DNA of 64,000 bases from Sporomusaceae bacterium UBA7701 (GTDB lineage Bacteria; Bacillota; Negativicutes; Sporomusales; UBA7701). Under the pieces are notes generated by a model. That model worked only from the letters and a program-made list of their open reading frames with translations, did not search any database and was not told where the DNA came from. Shown in pieces: positions 56,449-63,411 of this stretch; the first letter of the stretch is position 1, and each line of letters starts with the position of its first letter. The DNA is taken from positions 265,214-329,213 of the forward strand of contig DLGF01000012.1 in the NCBI GenBank assembly GCA_002482545.1, read 5' to 3'. The position numbers were made by a program, and so were the translations under genes.

Positions 56449-57057
56449 TTAGAACGGGGTTCCGGACGGGAGCGGCAGGGGCAGGCCTTGCTGCTGCGGA
56501 GGAGCTGCAGCCGTCTGCTGAAATTGCGCCGGCGGAGGCGCCGCCTGCCCGGCGCGTTGCGTCATCTGCCATTGGCCGTTGATAAATTGATATTGGTTGC
56601 CGTATTGATCATACTGGACGGCCGGGGGCTGAGGCGCTGGCAGGGGCGCGGCCGGCGGATAACCCGCTCCGGCCGGCGGCGGGGGCGCTCCCCACGCCGG
56701 TTGCGGCGCCGGTGCGGCCACAGGAGCCGGTTGCTGTTCCCTGGGCGTTGTCTGCGAAGCGGTCCAGTCGATCATGGAGATGGATGCGCTGAGCACCTGA
56801 CGCTTCTGGCCGTCGTTGGCGGTATATTCACGTAGCTGGAATGAGGCCGGTCCAACGAAAACGTTGCCTTTTTTGAAATGCTCCGCGACCAGCTCGCCGG
56901 TCTTAGCGTTGGCGGTGCAGTCGACAAAGGTTACTTGCTCGACGTTGTCCTTTTTTCCGTGATTAACGGCGACCCCAAAGGTCGTAAAATTTCCATTTTG
57001 ACCCTGCCGTACCACGGGGTCGGCGGTGAGGCGTCCGGAAAGCGTACCTGTAATCAT
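56449..57057 (-). CDS. ssb: Single-stranded DNA-binding protein
   Basis: A 202-residue SSB with an OB-fold N-terminus: TGTLSGRLTADPVVRQG, FGVAVNHGKKDNVEQVTFVDC, and GNVFVGPASFQLREYTANDGQ. The C-terminal half is Pro/Gln/Ala-rich and flexible, and the protein ends SGTPF in place of the usual acidic DDDIPF, so contact with host SSB partners may be altered. The start overlaps the end of the ATPase gene by four bases. Confidence 0.92.
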   Translation of the reverse strand: MITGTLSGRLTADPVVRQGQNGNFTTFGVAVNHGKKDNVEQVTFVDCTANAKTGELVAEHFKKGNVFVGPASFQLREYTANDGQKRQVLSASISMIDWTASQTTPREQQPAPVAAPAPQPAWGAPPPPAGAGYPPAAPLPAPQPPAVQYDQYGNQYQFINGQWQMTQRAGQAAPPPAQFQQTAAAPPQQQGLPLPLPSGTPF

Positions 57058-58055
57058 GCGTTATTTCCTCCGTTTTTCTGCGCCGCATAGGCGGCAAATT
57101 CGTTTTTCAGGGCATAGCACTCTTCGACCGTGAGCTGCGCCGGCAGCCTCCCCGAAAAATCTGGTCGACGCTGAATATATCCCGCAATATCAAAATTGGC
57201 CAAGTTGCCCCACACCGTGGTCATGTAGTAGACTATTTCGGTTTCGTGGGCGGGAAAGCCGTAAACGGGCGCGGCCTGAACCGGTTCCGCAGGGGCCGAA
57301 TAGCACGGCGCAGCTGCCGGCTGCTGATAGAACTGCTGCTGGTATTGCGGCTGGTAATACTGGGGCTGCGCCTCGATGCCGGTCTCCAGCCATTGCATCA
57401 GGGTTGTGCCGGTAGTTTCGTCCGGAACGAAGCATTTGCCGTCAAACATGCCGGTGCGGTCCTTACCGGAGGTAGCCGTGTGTCGGGCGTTGTCCATGTC
57501 GAGCACGACGGTAAATTCATACTCCAGACCGGCCCGCTGGACGGGCTCCATGCCTTTTTTGACCGGCACCGTCTTGCCCTTGTCGTCCTTTTCCAGCTCG
57601 TAGGCTGTCTTTGCCCGCATGGTGACGATAATGTGAAGCGGCGATTGAAGAATAGCGTCGACAAATCGGTCGTGCATCGGAGTTGCCTCGCGCCAGCCGG
57701 ATGTAAAGGCGTTCCTGCCGCCGCGTTTGTCCACTTCGTCCAGGATGCCGCCTTGTTTTGCCCAGGCGTGGGACAGGCTGTCGATGATCAGGATGTTATA
57801 GCCGGCTTCCTCGGCCGCTTTGATGGCCGAAATGTACTTCTCAACCGCGAACGGCGGGCCGATCTCGGCGACGTCGTAATCGGCGACGTGGGCATATAGC
57901 TGACCGCTGCCGTTTTCGGTATCAATGAAGGCGATTTTACCGCCCATCCCCTTGGCGATCTTTAGCGCGGAATAGGTCTTGCCCGATCCGGATGGACCGC
58001 AGAGCGCCAGTTTGAGCTTGGCTTTGCGGCGTTGCGCTTTCTGGAATACGCTCAT
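57054..58055 (-). CDS. RecA-fold ATPase (Sak4-like single-strand annealing/recombination)
   Basis: A 333-residue protein. Walker A is LALCGPSGSGKTYSALKIA (about 16-30) and Walker B ILIIDSLSHAW, with HIIVTMRAKTAYELEKDDKGK after that. The pattern is that of phage Sak4/AAA_24 ATPases that act with SSB in annealing. It sits directly before ssb, as in many phages with this pair. The C-terminus has a Tyr/Gln-rich stretch (PQYYQPQYQQQFYQQPAA) and a final helical segment. Confidence 0.9.
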   Translation of the reverse strand: MSVFQKAQRRKAKLKLALCGPSGSGKTYSALKIAKGMGGKIAFIDTENGSGQLYAHVADYDVAEIGPPFAVEKYISAIKAAEEAGYNILIIDSLSHAWAKQGGILDEVDKRGGRNAFTSGWREATPMHDRFVDAILQSPLHIIVTMRAKTAYELEKDDKGKTVPVKKGMEPVQRAGLEYEFTVVLDMDNARHTATSGKDRTGMFDGKCFVPDETTGTTLMQWLETGIEAQPQYYQPQYQQQFYQQPAAAPCYSAPAEPVQAAPVYGFPAHETEIVYYMTTVWGNLANFDIAGYIQRRPDFSGRLPAQLTVEECYALKNEFAAYAAQKNGGNNA

Positions 58056-58321
58056 GAGTTATCCTCCCAGTCAGCCAATGATTCAAGGAGCTCTAGAATT
58101 TCATTGCCGCTGTCTTCAGACGAGAGGTTGTCCAACAGTTCCATGAGGTCGTCGTCATCGGCGAGTTCTGGATGGATCATACCAACCTGGATATCAAAAC
58201 CCGGCCTGTTGCCTTTCCACCCGAAGGGGGTCGGCAGCATTGAAAACCAACAGGTTTTATCCCTAAAAGTAAGCTCTACTCTCTCGATGTTGTTCTCAAA
58301 GGTTTTGACGAGTTTTGCCAT
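58052..58321 (-). CDS. Unknown 89-residue acidic protein
   Basis: It starts MAKLVKTFENNIERVELTFRD and ends with a very acidic helix region (ELADDDDLMELLDNLSSEDSGNEILELLES). The last codon overlaps the ATPase start. AAGGAGGGCAATA precedes the ATG. No family recognised; an acidic C-terminus fits a partner of a DNA-binding protein. Confidence 0.65.
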   Translation of the reverse strand: MAKLVKTFENNIERVELTFRDKTCWFSMLPTPFGWKGNRPGFDIQVGMIHPELADDDDLMELLDNLSSEDSGNEILELLESLADWEDNS

Positions 58322-58336
58322 TATTGCCCTCCTTAT

Positions 58337-58516
58337 TCACACCTTCCGGTACACGTTCAGGCCGATTTTAACATCTGCGGTACCTGGCACTGACTGGTTC
58401 CCCTCGCTGCTGGCCACGATGATGGTTTTACCGCTGTGTGACGGCCCAAATTCTTCGTTTAAATCCACGGTAATGGTCAATATGTTGCCGTTGACATGAA
58501 GGTCAACGTTTTTCAT
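58337..58516 (-). CDS. 59-residue protein
   Basis: The frame runs from ATG 58516 (GGAGGGGTATC upstream) to TGA 58337. It reads KNVDLHVNGNILTITVDLNE, then EFGPSHSGKTIIVASSEG, and ends GLNVYRKV. It is beta-rich. The short GKT is too isolated to call a nucleotide site. Function unknown; similar short proteins open recombination modules in related phages. Confidence 0.7.
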   Translation of the reverse strand: MKNVDLHVNGNILTITVDLNEEFGPSHSGKTIIVASSEGNQSVPGTADVKIGLNVYRKV

Positions 58517-58541
58517 GATACCCCTCCTCCGATTGATGAAT

Positions 58542-58766
58542 TTATGCCGTTCCTAGCGGCATCCCAGCCTTGATGTAGCAATCAGTACAATAGAATTGGC
58601 CAGTTTCCGGGTTATATGTCCCATCATCCTGGCGAACTACGTCGTTGGCGCCTTTGAAATATTTCTTTTCGGTTACCGCCCGATAAACATATTCATCGAT
58701 TTGTTCAGGCGTTCGACCGCAGCCCTTGCACCGGGGCTGCATCGATTTATTTGTCATTGCTTCCAT
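58542..58766 (-). CDS. Zinc-ribbon protein, 74 residues
   Basis: Two CxxC pairs (CKGCG and CTDC, about 43 residues apart) hold a probable zinc site. The first ATG (58766) is nine bases after AAAGGAGCC. The middle has IDEYVYRAVTEKKYFK. Function unknown. Confidence 0.75.
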   Translation of the reverse strand: MEAMTNKSMQPRCKGCGRTPEQIDEYVYRAVTEKKYFKGANDVVRQDDGTYNPETGQFYCTDCYIKAGMPLGTA

Positions 58767-58793
58767 TTTCTAAGGCTCCTTTAACTTATAGAT

Positions 58794-58871
58794 TGCGGGG
58801 GCCGGATTCGAACCGGCCGTCATTCTCGTCTTATCCCGTGTGCCAGCGTGTTCCCACCACGCCGCCCCGCA
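58794..58871 (-). ncRNA. tRNA-like element, no normal anticodon arm
   Basis: On the minus strand TGCGGGG and CCCCGCA form a 7-bp acceptor stem, GCGT-GGTGGGAAC-ACGC forms a D arm, and GCCGG-TTCGAAT-CCGGC forms a perfect T arm, at tRNA spacing (78 nt total). The 27 bases between D and T arms do not form a 5-bp anticodon stem in any register I tried. It lies between two phage genes. It may be a degenerate phage tRNA or a tRNA mimic. Confidence 0.55.
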
Positions 58872-58889
58872 GTTATTATACCGTTATGC

Positions 58890-60089
58890 CTAAACCCTCT
58901 GGTGCCCGGTAATGTTGTACTGGATGCCTATGGACTGCATGCGAGCTTTCAGTTGCTCCATTTGGGCGACCGTGACTGCGTAGATATGGAGGTCGCAGTC
59001 CCAGCGTTCTACGGCTGCGGCCGGGGGCAGGGGCGGATTCAGCGGCCGGGCCGGCGGTGGCATCGGGATGGGTTCAACCGGCCAATCGGGAACATAATCC
59101 GGAGCATATTCAATGCCTGGCCGATAATCCGGCTCCTCAGGTTCGCTGAGCAGAGGTTCGCCGACCAGTACTGCCCGGATATCCCGGGCGGCCGCCGCGG
59201 CCTTCGCCTCCAGTTCCTTCCGCCGGGCCACTTCGCCCTCAATGTAGGCCTTGACGGCCAGGATGTCGTTCATGGCCTCGATCCTAGGCTCCACCTCTTC
59301 GTAGGTCAGCGGCGTGGCCAGGCCGGCACTGAGCGATTGGCACAGCAGCTTGGCCATTTCGGCCTTCTGCGCCCGGAAAAACTCCGCCTGGTGCTCCTGG
59401 TTCTGGATATCCAAAAACCAGGCGACCCGCATCTGGATCTCATCGGTGATTTCTTTTTTGGCGGTGCCGCGGTTCAGCCACTTGTCAGCAATAACGATCT
59501 GGCTGGTGTATTTGGCCTCCAGCCCCACCTGGTTGGCGATCTCGTCAATGATCGCCTGAACCTCTGAGGACTTTGCATCACGGCGCTTGTTCTCGTAAAC
59601 CTCTAACTGGTCTTTGAGGGGCCGCTCTACATCCTCGACCAGACCGACAAGCTCCTTGATCTGCAGTTCGAATTTTTCATACGGTTTTTCCAACTCCCGC
59701 TTGATCTGCAGGCGGAATTTTCCGATTTTGACCCGTAAGGACGCAATTTCCCGTTGGGCCTTTTCCATGTCAGTCAGGTTGTCCTCGGTCACGACAAGCC
59801 CGGCGTAACGTTCGACCTTGCCGGCAAGGGCCGTTTTAATCTCTGCAAAATTCCAGTCAAATTCTTGGACCAGCTTCAGCATTTTTGGTTCCAGATCAAT
59901 GGCAAGAGGGAGCTTTTCAGGTACGGTTTCTGCGGTTTCGGTCACGATTTCAGCCGTTTTGGCAACAGGTTCCGGCGTATCGATCACGGTTTCGGGCATT
60001 GGGGGCACGTCCAGCCCGGCGGCGATCGCGCTGTCGGTCATGGCCTGGACCGTGGCCGTCAGTTCAGCCGTTTTTGTTCTTTTAGCCAT
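58890..60089 (-). CDS. DUF1351 domain protein
   Basis: A 399-residue, mostly helical protein. The DUF1351 pattern covers about residues 75-300: coiled coil with VTEDNLTDMEKAQREIASLRVKIGKFRLQIKRELEKPYEKFE and VADKWLNRGTAKKEITDEI-like continuation. The N-terminus is Ala/Thr/Glu-rich and the C-terminal 100 residues are Pro-rich. Proteins of this type open recombination modules next to Sak/RecT-type ATPases. The start is ATG 60089 with AGAGGAGG upstream. Confidence 0.87.
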   Translation of the reverse strand: MAKRTKTAELTATVQAMTDSAIAAGLDVPPMPETVIDTPEPVAKTAEIVTETAETVPEKLPLAIDLEPKMLKLVQEFDWNFAEIKTALAGKVERYAGLVVTEDNLTDMEKAQREIASLRVKIGKFRLQIKRELEKPYEKFELQIKELVGLVEDVERPLKDQLEVYENKRRDAKSSEVQAIIDEIANQVGLEAKYTSQIVIADKWLNRGTAKKEITDEIQMRVAWFLDIQNQEHQAEFFRAQKAEMAKLLCQSLSAGLATPLTYEEVEPRIEAMNDILAVKAYIEGEVARRKELEAKAAAAARDIRAVLVGEPLLSEPEEPDYRPGIEYAPDYVPDWPVEPIPMPPPARPLNPPLPPAAAVERWDCDLHIYAVTVAQMEQLKARMQSIGIQYNITGHQRV

Positions 60090-60276
60090 GAGTAACCTCC
60101 TCTGCATAAGCGGTTTTGTTTTGGAGTAACCTAGATTGCGGAGTCTGCAGCTCTGCGGACCGTGAAATAAAGCAGGACTCACAAACCAGGTTGCTTCCGA
60201 TCATTCGGAACGGTTTCGCCGAGGTGAGGGTCCGGCCGCAATGCCGGCAATGGATCAGCCAGATGCGGGGTCTCAT
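60082..60276 (-). CDS. Small zinc-ribbon protein
   Basis: A 64-residue protein with CRHCG and CESC pairs (about 23 residues apart). Start ATG 60276 overlaps the stop of the preceding gene (ATGA). It reads HCRHCGRTLTSAKPFRMIG, and the remainder is Ser/Gln-rich. Function unknown. Confidence 0.7.
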   Translation of the reverse strand: MRPRIWLIHCRHCGRTLTSAKPFRMIGSNLVCESCFISRSAELQTPQSRLLQNKTAYAEEVTHG

Positions 60277-61055
60277 TGCAGCGTACCGGTCCATGTGTCA
60301 GACTCGTCCCAATCTCCGACATAGCGCGCCGGCAAGGCGATTTTTGCCCCTTGCAGCTCACGAACCAGGCCGGCGAGGCTGAGCGCCCCGCGGGCACTAT
60401 TGGATCCGCTCGGCCGGAATATCTTCAGCCCGCTGCCGTTTCGGTTGCGTACCAGCTTCAAGGTGCGGCCGTCGCGGCTGATACCGATATCCACAGTGCC
60501 AACCAATATTTTGCCATTGATCGCCGCGCTGATTTCGATCCGGCCATTTTTCCGGACAACGATGCCGGTGTTTGCGATGCTGGCGGCCCGGGTGCTCTGA
60601 TCAAACCAGATAATTTCCGAGGCGGGGTCCGGCAGTGCGGCCGGCGGCGCCGGTGCGGGCTCATCGGCCGCAGGCACTGTGGCTGCAACCTCCTGTGCAG
60701 GTGCGGTCGGCTGGGCGGCAATGGCGGAAGGAACCTTCGTATTGACGCCGAGGCGTTTGAAAATGAGGGCAATACTGCCCAACGGGGTGTTGTATTGCTG
60801 AGCGATTTCCTTTTGCGTCACGCCATACGCCAGCATCAGCTCGATGCCGCGGGGATCGGTCTTCTTCAGGTCGGCCTTTGTCATCAATTTTGCTTTGGTG
60901 ATGTCCACTGGCATACCGAGGTTGTATTTTATCCAGCACCGGATATAGGCCACTGGATCAATCCGCTCGGGAGTTTTGGGCGAGGTCGGCGCTGCTTCGC
61001 GCTCGGCCCTGGGCTTGCCGTAAGGCAGCTTATACGACCCAACAGATTTACCCAT
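60273..61055 (-). CDS. Unknown 260-residue protein with a helix-turn-helix middle
   Basis: After a basic N-terminus the protein has a helix-turn-helix (RGIELMLAYGVTQKEIAQQYNTPLGSIALIFKRLG, about residues 65-105), a Pro/Ala-rich linker and a beta-rich C-terminal domain (SIANTGIVVRKNGRIEISAAI and GISRDGRTLKLVRNRNGSGLKIF). The start is ATG 61055, nine bases after AGAGGTG. It could be an early regulator that also binds a ligand or partner. No family is known to me. Confidence 0.75.
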   Translation of the reverse strand: MGKSVGSYKLPYGKPRAEREAAPTSPKTPERIDPVAYIRCWIKYNLGMPVDITKAKLMTKADLKKTDPRGIELMLAYGVTQKEIAQQYNTPLGSIALIFKRLGVNTKVPSAIAAQPTAPAQEVAATVPAADEPAPAPPAALPDPASEIIWFDQSTRAASIANTGIVVRKNGRIEISAAINGKILVGTVDIGISRDGRTLKLVRNRNGSGLKIFRPSGSNSARGALSLAGLVRELQGAKIALPARYVGDWDESDTWTGTLQ

Positions 61056-61075
61056 TATGTTCACCTCTTTACAGA

Positions 61076-61120
61076 TTATGGAGGATTATGGTATTCTGTA
61101 GGTGCTAAGGGTTCTTCCAT
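61076..61120 (-). CDS. 14-codon leader peptide
   Basis: GGAGG, then ATG 61120: EEPLAPTEYHNPP and TAA at 61076. It lies 21 bases before the ATG of the next gene, and its ribosome binding site overlaps a hairpin (CTAAGGG with CCCTTAG). It could be a translation-coupling leader or chance. Confidence 0.35.
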   Translation of the reverse strand: MEEPLAPTEYHNPP

Positions 61121-61161
61121 CCCTTAGCCTCCGAACGTCGAACGTTGTTCTATTTTTCGTC

Positions 61162-61191
61162 ACCGCTCTTTAATGAGCGGCTTTTTTTGTT
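61162..61191 (+). terminator. Plus-strand stem-loop with T7
   Basis: CCGCTC pairs with GAGCGG around a TTTAAT loop, then TTTTTTT on the plus strand. All neighbouring genes are on minus, so it would only serve a plus-strand (antisense) transcript. It overlaps the end of the minus-strand frame at 61,170. Confidence 0.45.
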
Positions 61192-61289
61192 TTGCTCTCC
61201 AGATATGGGATGACTAATTTAATAGCATCCTTCGGGGCCCGGATGGTCACTTTGGTTTTCCGCCGATCCGATAGCAGTATGTAAATATC
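61170..61289 (-). CDS. 39-codon conserved-looking frame without a standard start
   Basis: The frame ending at TAA 61170 reads DIYILLSDRRKTKVTIRAPK, DAIKLVIPYLE and a basic end. It looks like a real protein (a beta-beta-alpha pattern), but there is no ATG, GTG or TTG in the right place. AAAGGCGG lies about eight bases before ATA. It may start at a rare codon, or be reached by a frameshift from the sigma-like gene. Confidence 0.4.
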   Translation of the reverse strand, partial: DIYILLSDRRKTKVTIRAPKDAIKLVIPYLESKTKKAAH

Positions 61290-61308
61290 CCGCCTTTGAC
61301 ACTGGCTG

Positions 61309-61890
61309 TCAACACGTCGCGGCCTGCCTCCTTTCGAAGAAAATTTCCCGGGTACTTGATCGGATTTTTCGGAGAGACCGATAGAATTGTTTCCAAGAAA
61401 TATCCATGTTTTGAAGAACCTCTTTGCGCTTCCATGGAACATCCATTCCCGTGGCAAATGCTTGCAGGATGTCTTTCTCCCTGGGCCCCAACTGTGCGGC
61501 AAGGCTGTCCACCCTGATGGCAAGCAGAACGTCGTCGTATGCGGCATTGGCACTATCATCTGCCACAAGGTCCAGATAGGTGGCGCTAGTATCGTAGGTC
61601 AGCCGCCTGTCCAGCGAGTAAGCCAACAGGTCGTTTTTCCGCTGAAGTGCGTTGAGTTTGCGGACTTGCATCAATAGCTCGCTAATAATGCAAGTCATAG
61701 CAATTGTCTGGAATGTTCCGCGTTCCGGATCGTAAGCCTTTACCGCGGAAAGTAACCCGATAGACCCGATTTGGTAAGCATCGTCATACTCGACTCGAAA
61801 TGCAGCCAATAAGCGGCGGTATTTAGGCATTCGCAATACCGCGTCGACCAGGTACAGGTATTCCTCCGGGTTTACTCGCCCTTCAATCAC
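61309..61890 (-). CDS. Sigma-70-like phage transcription factor
   Basis: A 193-residue protein. Region 2 is clear: YDDAYQIGSIGLLSAVKAYDPERGTFQTIAMTCI. The C-terminus has region 4-like helices (LGPREKDILQAFATGMDVPWKRKEVLQNMDISWKQFYRSLRKI). It may direct late phage transcription, since all late genes lie downstream on the same strand. The start is GTG 61890, with AAGGAGAGATCGAC upstream. Confidence 0.85.
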   Translation of the reverse strand: MIEGRVNPEEYLYLVDAVLRMPKYRRLLAAFRVEYDDAYQIGSIGLLSAVKAYDPERGTFQTIAMTCIISELLMQVRKLNALQRKNDLLAYSLDRRLTYDTSATYLDLVADDSANAAYDDVLLAIRVDSLAAQLGPREKDILQAFATGMDVPWKRKEVLQNMDISWKQFYRSLRKIRSSTREIFFERRQAATC

Positions 61891-61905
61891 GTCGATCTCT
61901 CCTTC

Positions 61906-62094
61906 CTAGCCATATAAGGCCAGCAATACACTGCCTAACCCAAGCAGCGTAACGCTCACCAGGACAACCACCCTGCCCGGGCCTGGCCCAACCGGTTCAT
62001 AGCCGACAGTCCTGACCGGAAGGCTGGTGTAGCTGACCGTCATCGGCGGCATCGGCTTGACACGAAATACGGGGGTAATAGGATTGATTCGCAT
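61906..62094 (-). CDS. 62-residue small membrane protein
   Basis: A Pro/Val-rich N-terminal half (INPITPVFRVKPMPPMTVSY) is followed by one C-terminal membrane helix (GRVVVLVSVTLLGLGSVLLALYG), so it is tail-anchored. AAAGGAGGTAGCACCC precedes the ATG. No family recognised. Confidence 0.65.
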   Translation of the reverse strand: MRINPITPVFRVKPMPPMTVSYTSLPVRTVGYEPVGPGPGRVVVLVSVTLLGLGSVLLALYG

Positions 62095-62099
62095 GGGTG

Positions 62100-62216
62100 C
62101 TACCTCCTTTCAATTTTTTGCTGAGCGACGGATAAGATCATCAACGCTTCACCGGGCTGAAAAAACTCCAGCAGGAAGCTGGCAATCCACGTCGCTGCGC
62201 GATCCATTGTTGTCAT
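62100..62216 (-). CDS. 38-residue protein
   Basis: A short frame, ATG 62216 to TAG 62100, reading TTMDRAATWIASFLLEFFQP and GEALMILSVAQQKIERR. It overlaps the stop of the upstream gene (ATGA), and its last codons contain the AGGAGG of the next gene. These couplings suggest that it is translated. An amphipathic helix is likely. Confidence 0.6.
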   Translation of the reverse strand: MTTMDRAATWIASFLLEFFQPGEALMILSVAQQKIERR

Positions 62217-62479
62217 GGGCCTGTCCCTTCCTCTCTTGGGTCTGTTCTGCACAAACAAACCATCTCGATACCGGCGAACGTCTTCGATGCCTGGAACGGG
62301 TTAAGCAGAGACTTGCACTTTTCTACGGTCAATTCTCCGGGTAACTGTAACAGTTGATTGAGCTCATAAAGCTGAATTTCTGTCCCATTGCTCTCACGGA
62401 AGGTTATCGTGATTGCCGAATGCCGCTGCAGTTCTTCCGTTGCGGCCTGAAAAACCAGAATTGCCTGTTCTAACGTCAT
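62213..62479 (-). CDS. Unknown 88-residue protein
   Basis: The protein reads EQAILVFQAATEELQRHSAITITFRESNGTEIQLYELNQLL and PGELTVEKCKSLL, an alpha/beta mix. AAAGGAGGATGAACCC precedes ATG 62479. It is an early gene of the minus-strand operon. No family recognised. Confidence 0.65.
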   Translation of the reverse strand: MTLEQAILVFQAATEELQRHSAITITFRESNGTEIQLYELNQLLQLPGELTVEKCKSLLNPFQASKTFAGIEMVCLCRTDPREEGTGP

Positions 62480-62498
62480 GGGTTCATCCTCCTTTCAG

Positions 62499-62801
62499 TT
62501 ATTTCTGACCTAATCGAATCGAATCAGGTGGCCGGCCTTTCGATTTTGGTTTGTCTAAACCAGGTGGTTTAGGCTGCGCTTGCCGGACGAACGGTATAGG
62601 CATATTAGCACCAGCTTTTTCTGCCGTGAGTTCGGCCTGTAGCCGAAGCGCTACCAGTGCTGCATCAACGTGTATTAAAATGTGGCATTTTCCAGTCTTT
62701 ATATGGGGAAGCATCCCTTTGCGAGCGTATTGCCTTACATGTCGTTCAGGCAGGCCTGTCCTTTTCGCGAAAGCAGCAGGGGGTTCGAGAATGTTGCACA
62801 T
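62499..62801 (-). CDS. Helix-turn-helix (excisionase/HTH_17-like) DNA-binding protein
   Basis: A protein of about 100 residues. PPAAFAKRTGLPERHVRQYARKGMLPHIKTGKCHILIHVDAALVAL is a MerR/HTH_17-type domain, with a Pro/Lys-rich C-terminus. The start is ATG 62801, or GTG 62813 just after AGGAA. It is the second early gene after the Cro-like gene and may be the excisionase or an early regulator. Confidence 0.8.
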   Translation of the reverse strand: MCNILEPPAAFAKRTGLPERHVRQYARKGMLPHIKTGKCHILIHVDAALVALRLQAELTAEKAGANMPIPFVRQAQPKPPGLDKPKSKGRPPDSIRLGQK

Positions 62802-62968
62802 TGGGGAGGTCACTTCCTATTCATGATTGTCTGTCTTGCAGGTATGACCGAAAGGATAGCTTGCTTTATACAAAATATGATACTGAAAAGCGATTAGGAT
62901 GGAATGCAAAAAAGTGCCACAATTTTTTTCGCATTTTTTTTGCATAAAATGCAGGCTTTTTGCTAAAT

Positions 62969-63184
62969 TTACTTTGCTTTTACCTTGCTTACTAATGAAT
63001 TAATAAACCTGATCTCGATACCAAGTGCTTGACAAGCTTCATTTATGGTGTCTTCATTCCAACGTCTGTTTTCGGCAATTAAGTCATTAACATAAACATG
63101 GCTACGATTCATTCTACGAGCCAATTCACGGACGCTAATATTTTCGTTTTCAATTTTCTTCTTAATGACTTCAGTAAAATTCAC
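62969..63184 (-). CDS. Cro-like helix-turn-helix repressor
   Basis: A 71-residue protein, NFTEVIKKKIENENISVREL, then ARRMNRSHVYVNDLIAENRRW with a helix-turn-helix. The start is GTG 63184, nine bases after AAAGGAGG; an ATG at about 63,211 (MSTKGG) contains the ribosome binding site. It is divergent from the cI-like gene at 63,412, which is the classical place for Cro. Confidence 0.85.
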   Translation of the reverse strand: MNFTEVIKKKIENENISVRELARRMNRSHVYVNDLIAENRRWNEDTINEACQALGIEIRFINSLVSKVKAK

Positions 63185-63236
63185 GTAATTGCAACCTCCT
63201 TTTGTACTCATATTGATTACATTGTAAGCAATATGC

Positions 63237-63265
63237 ATTATATTAACAAACGTATAAATTACCAA
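63237..63265 (-). promoter_or_regulatory. Early (Cro-side) promoter
   Basis: On the minus strand TTGGTA and TATAAT are 17 bases apart, and an operator copy lies at each side. It would drive the Cro-like gene and the early operon. Confidence 0.75.
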
Positions 63266-63348
63266 ATTGTAAGCAAATTGATTTATATATGCCATTTATC
63301 TTAAAAATCCTTCAATTTGCTTACAATTTTAATTATTTTTTCTAGATG

Positions 63349-63377
63349 TTGACATGAAATTGATTACAAAATATAAT
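63349..63377 (+). promoter_or_regulatory. Repressor promoter
   Basis: TTGACA and TATAAT match consensus fully with a 17-base spacer. An operator-like sequence lies in the spacer (63360-63369) and another downstream (63390), so the repressor gene is probably autoregulated. Confidence 0.88.
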
Positions 63378-63411
63378 GATGTTATCAATTAGCTTACAAG
63401 AAGGTGCTTTG

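Larger units (their letters stand above)
63213..63399. promoter_or_regulatory. Operator array of the lysogeny switch
   Basis: TTGTAAGCAA occurs at 63222-63231 and 63267-63276, its complement TTGCTTACAA at 63317-63326, and near copies at 63360-63369 (TTGATTACAA), 63390-63399 (TAGCTTACAA) and 63213-63222 (TTGATTACAT). They overlap both divergent promoters, as expected for sites bound by cI and Cro. Confidence 0.8.

Noticed and set aside
58337..58516. Nucleotide-binding GKT site in the 59-residue protein
   Set aside because: The SGKT is not preceded by a Walker A glycine loop and the protein is too short for a P-loop fold.
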